Assembly (NCBI GenBank): GCA_947468255.1
Contig: CANIMM010000148.1
Location: 1-7,441, forward strand
DNA: 7,441 nucleotides
Source: Chitinophagaceae bacterium
Lineage (GTDB): Bacteria > Bacteroidota > Bacteroidia > Chitinophagales > Chitinophagaceae
Direction: 5' to 3'
Shown here: positions 6,749 through 7,441 of the stretch, in pieces
Layout: each line of letters begins with the position of its first letter
Numbering within the stretch: the stretch's first letter is position 1
Notes under the pieces: model-generated
The model's database searches: none
Seen by the model: the letters and a program-made list of their open reading frames with translations, nothing else
Told to the model about the DNA's origin: nothing
Position numbers and translations under genes: made by a program

Positions 6749-6780
6749 AAATAAATTATGAAGAATTTAGTACCCTTTAA

Positions 6781-7441
6781 ATGACGCAACAGGAATTCAC
6801 CGCTATCGCCAACACCATACCAGTTAATCCCGGCATTTATAAATACTATGATGCTGCTGGAGAACTATTGTATGTAGGTAAAGCAAAAAATTTACGTAAG
6901 CGCGTAAGCTCGTATTTTTCAAATACCTATACCAATTATAAAACACATGAGCTGGTTGTAAGAATTTGTAAGATAGAATTCACCATTGTAAATAGTGAAC
7001 AGGATGCATTTCTATTAGAGAATTCACTGATAAAAAATTTCCAACCGCTTTTTAATATTAATCTCAAAGATGACAAAACCTACCCTTACATCGTCATTAA
7101 AAACGAAGCATTTCCAAGGGTGTTTTTTACAAGAAAAAGAATCAATGACGGATCTCAATATCTTGGTCCATTTACTTCGGTTGGAAAAGTAAGGGAGCTA
7201 CTTGAATTTATTAAACAAAATATTCCGCTTCGCAACTGTAAGCTTTCGTTAACTCCAGCCAATATTGAGAAAAAGAAATTTAAAGTCTGTTTGGAATACC
7301 ATCTTGGCAATTGTAAAGGCCCCTGCGAAGGATTACAGTCATTAGAAGATTATAATGAAGGGATTGACTCCCTGAAAAATTTATTAAAGGGAAACCTGTC
7401 GCCGGTGATCCAGCATTTTAAATCTGACATGCAATATCACG
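6781..7441 (+). CDS. uvrC: UvrABC excinuclease subunit C, N-terminal part, runs off the right edge
   Basis: UvrC makes the two incisions on either side of a DNA lesion after UvrA and UvrB have located it (nucleotide excision repair, cytoplasm). The 220 residues present are about one third of the usual 600. The GIY-YIG nuclease domain, which makes the 3' cut, is complete: GIY at 18-20, YVG at 31-33, GKAKNLRKRV with the conserved R39, and the metal-binding glutamate E80 in FLLEN. The segment NLKDDKTYPYI (94-104) and the YLGPF motif (127-131) follow as in other UvrC proteins. Cysteines C153, C170, C178 and C182 are spaced like the four that hold an iron-sulfur cluster in UvrC. An in-frame TAA directly before the ATG fixes the start as the earliest possible. 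The UvrB-binding, RNase-H-like and helix-hairpin-helix domains lie beyond the window. Confidence 0.97.
   Translation, partial: MTQQEFTAIANTIPVNPGIYKYYDAAGELLYVGKAKNLRKRVSSYFSNTYTNYKTHELVVRICKIEFTIVNSEQDAFLLENSLIKNFQPLFNINLKDDKTYPYIVIKNEAFPRVFFTRKRINDGSQYLGPFTSVGKVRELLEFIKQNIPLRNCKLSLTPANIEKKKFKVCLEYHLGNCKGPCEGLQSLEDYNEGIDSLKNLLKGNLSPVIQHFKSDMQYH

Overview
The window is a compact, AT-rich stretch in which every convincing gene lies on the + strand. It looks like Bacteroidota, most likely Chitinophagaceae or a near relative. The reasons are an exact Bacteroidota-type promoter (TTG-N19-TAnnTTTG) at 5963-5992, starts without strong Shine-Dalgarno sequences, a haem-binding-domain protein of a Bacteroidota-typical type, a TonB-dependent receptor, and an ECF sigma factor followed by a membrane-anchored beta-barrel-like protein. 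The family-level assignment is recall of protein style, not a database result.

Region 1 (49-1087) holds two short genes 25 nt apart: a membrane-anchored mono-haem (CxxCH) protein and an unrecognised 168-residue membrane-anchored or secreted protein. A 177-nt gap containing an 11-bp-arm inverted repeat (1110-1132) separates them from region 2. Region 2 (1265-3574) is a TonB-dependent outer-membrane receptor whose plug resembles haem/haemoglobin-type receptors. It ends in a strong hairpin terminator (3597-3628).

Region 3 (3688-5901) is a two-gene unit. An ECF sigma factor is followed by a 527-residue protein with a short N-terminal tail, one transmembrane helix, a long polar linker and a C-terminal beta-strand-rich domain. 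No separate anti-sigma gene is present, so the second protein is the natural candidate for the regulator. This is the most interesting part of the window.

Region 4 (6081-6665) is a lipoprotein of unknown function behind a textbook Bacteroidota promoter. Region 5 (6781 to the right edge) is the N-terminal third of UvrC, the nucleotide-excision-repair nuclease, with its GIY-YIG residues and a four-cysteine cluster intact. Its likely -7 element sits inside a 14-bp perfect palindrome.

Functionally, region 1 and region 2 may both concern haem, iron or redox at the envelope, and region 3 looks like envelope-signal transduction. No mobile element, CRISPR array, tRNA or rRNA was seen. No stretch above 300 nt is gene-free.
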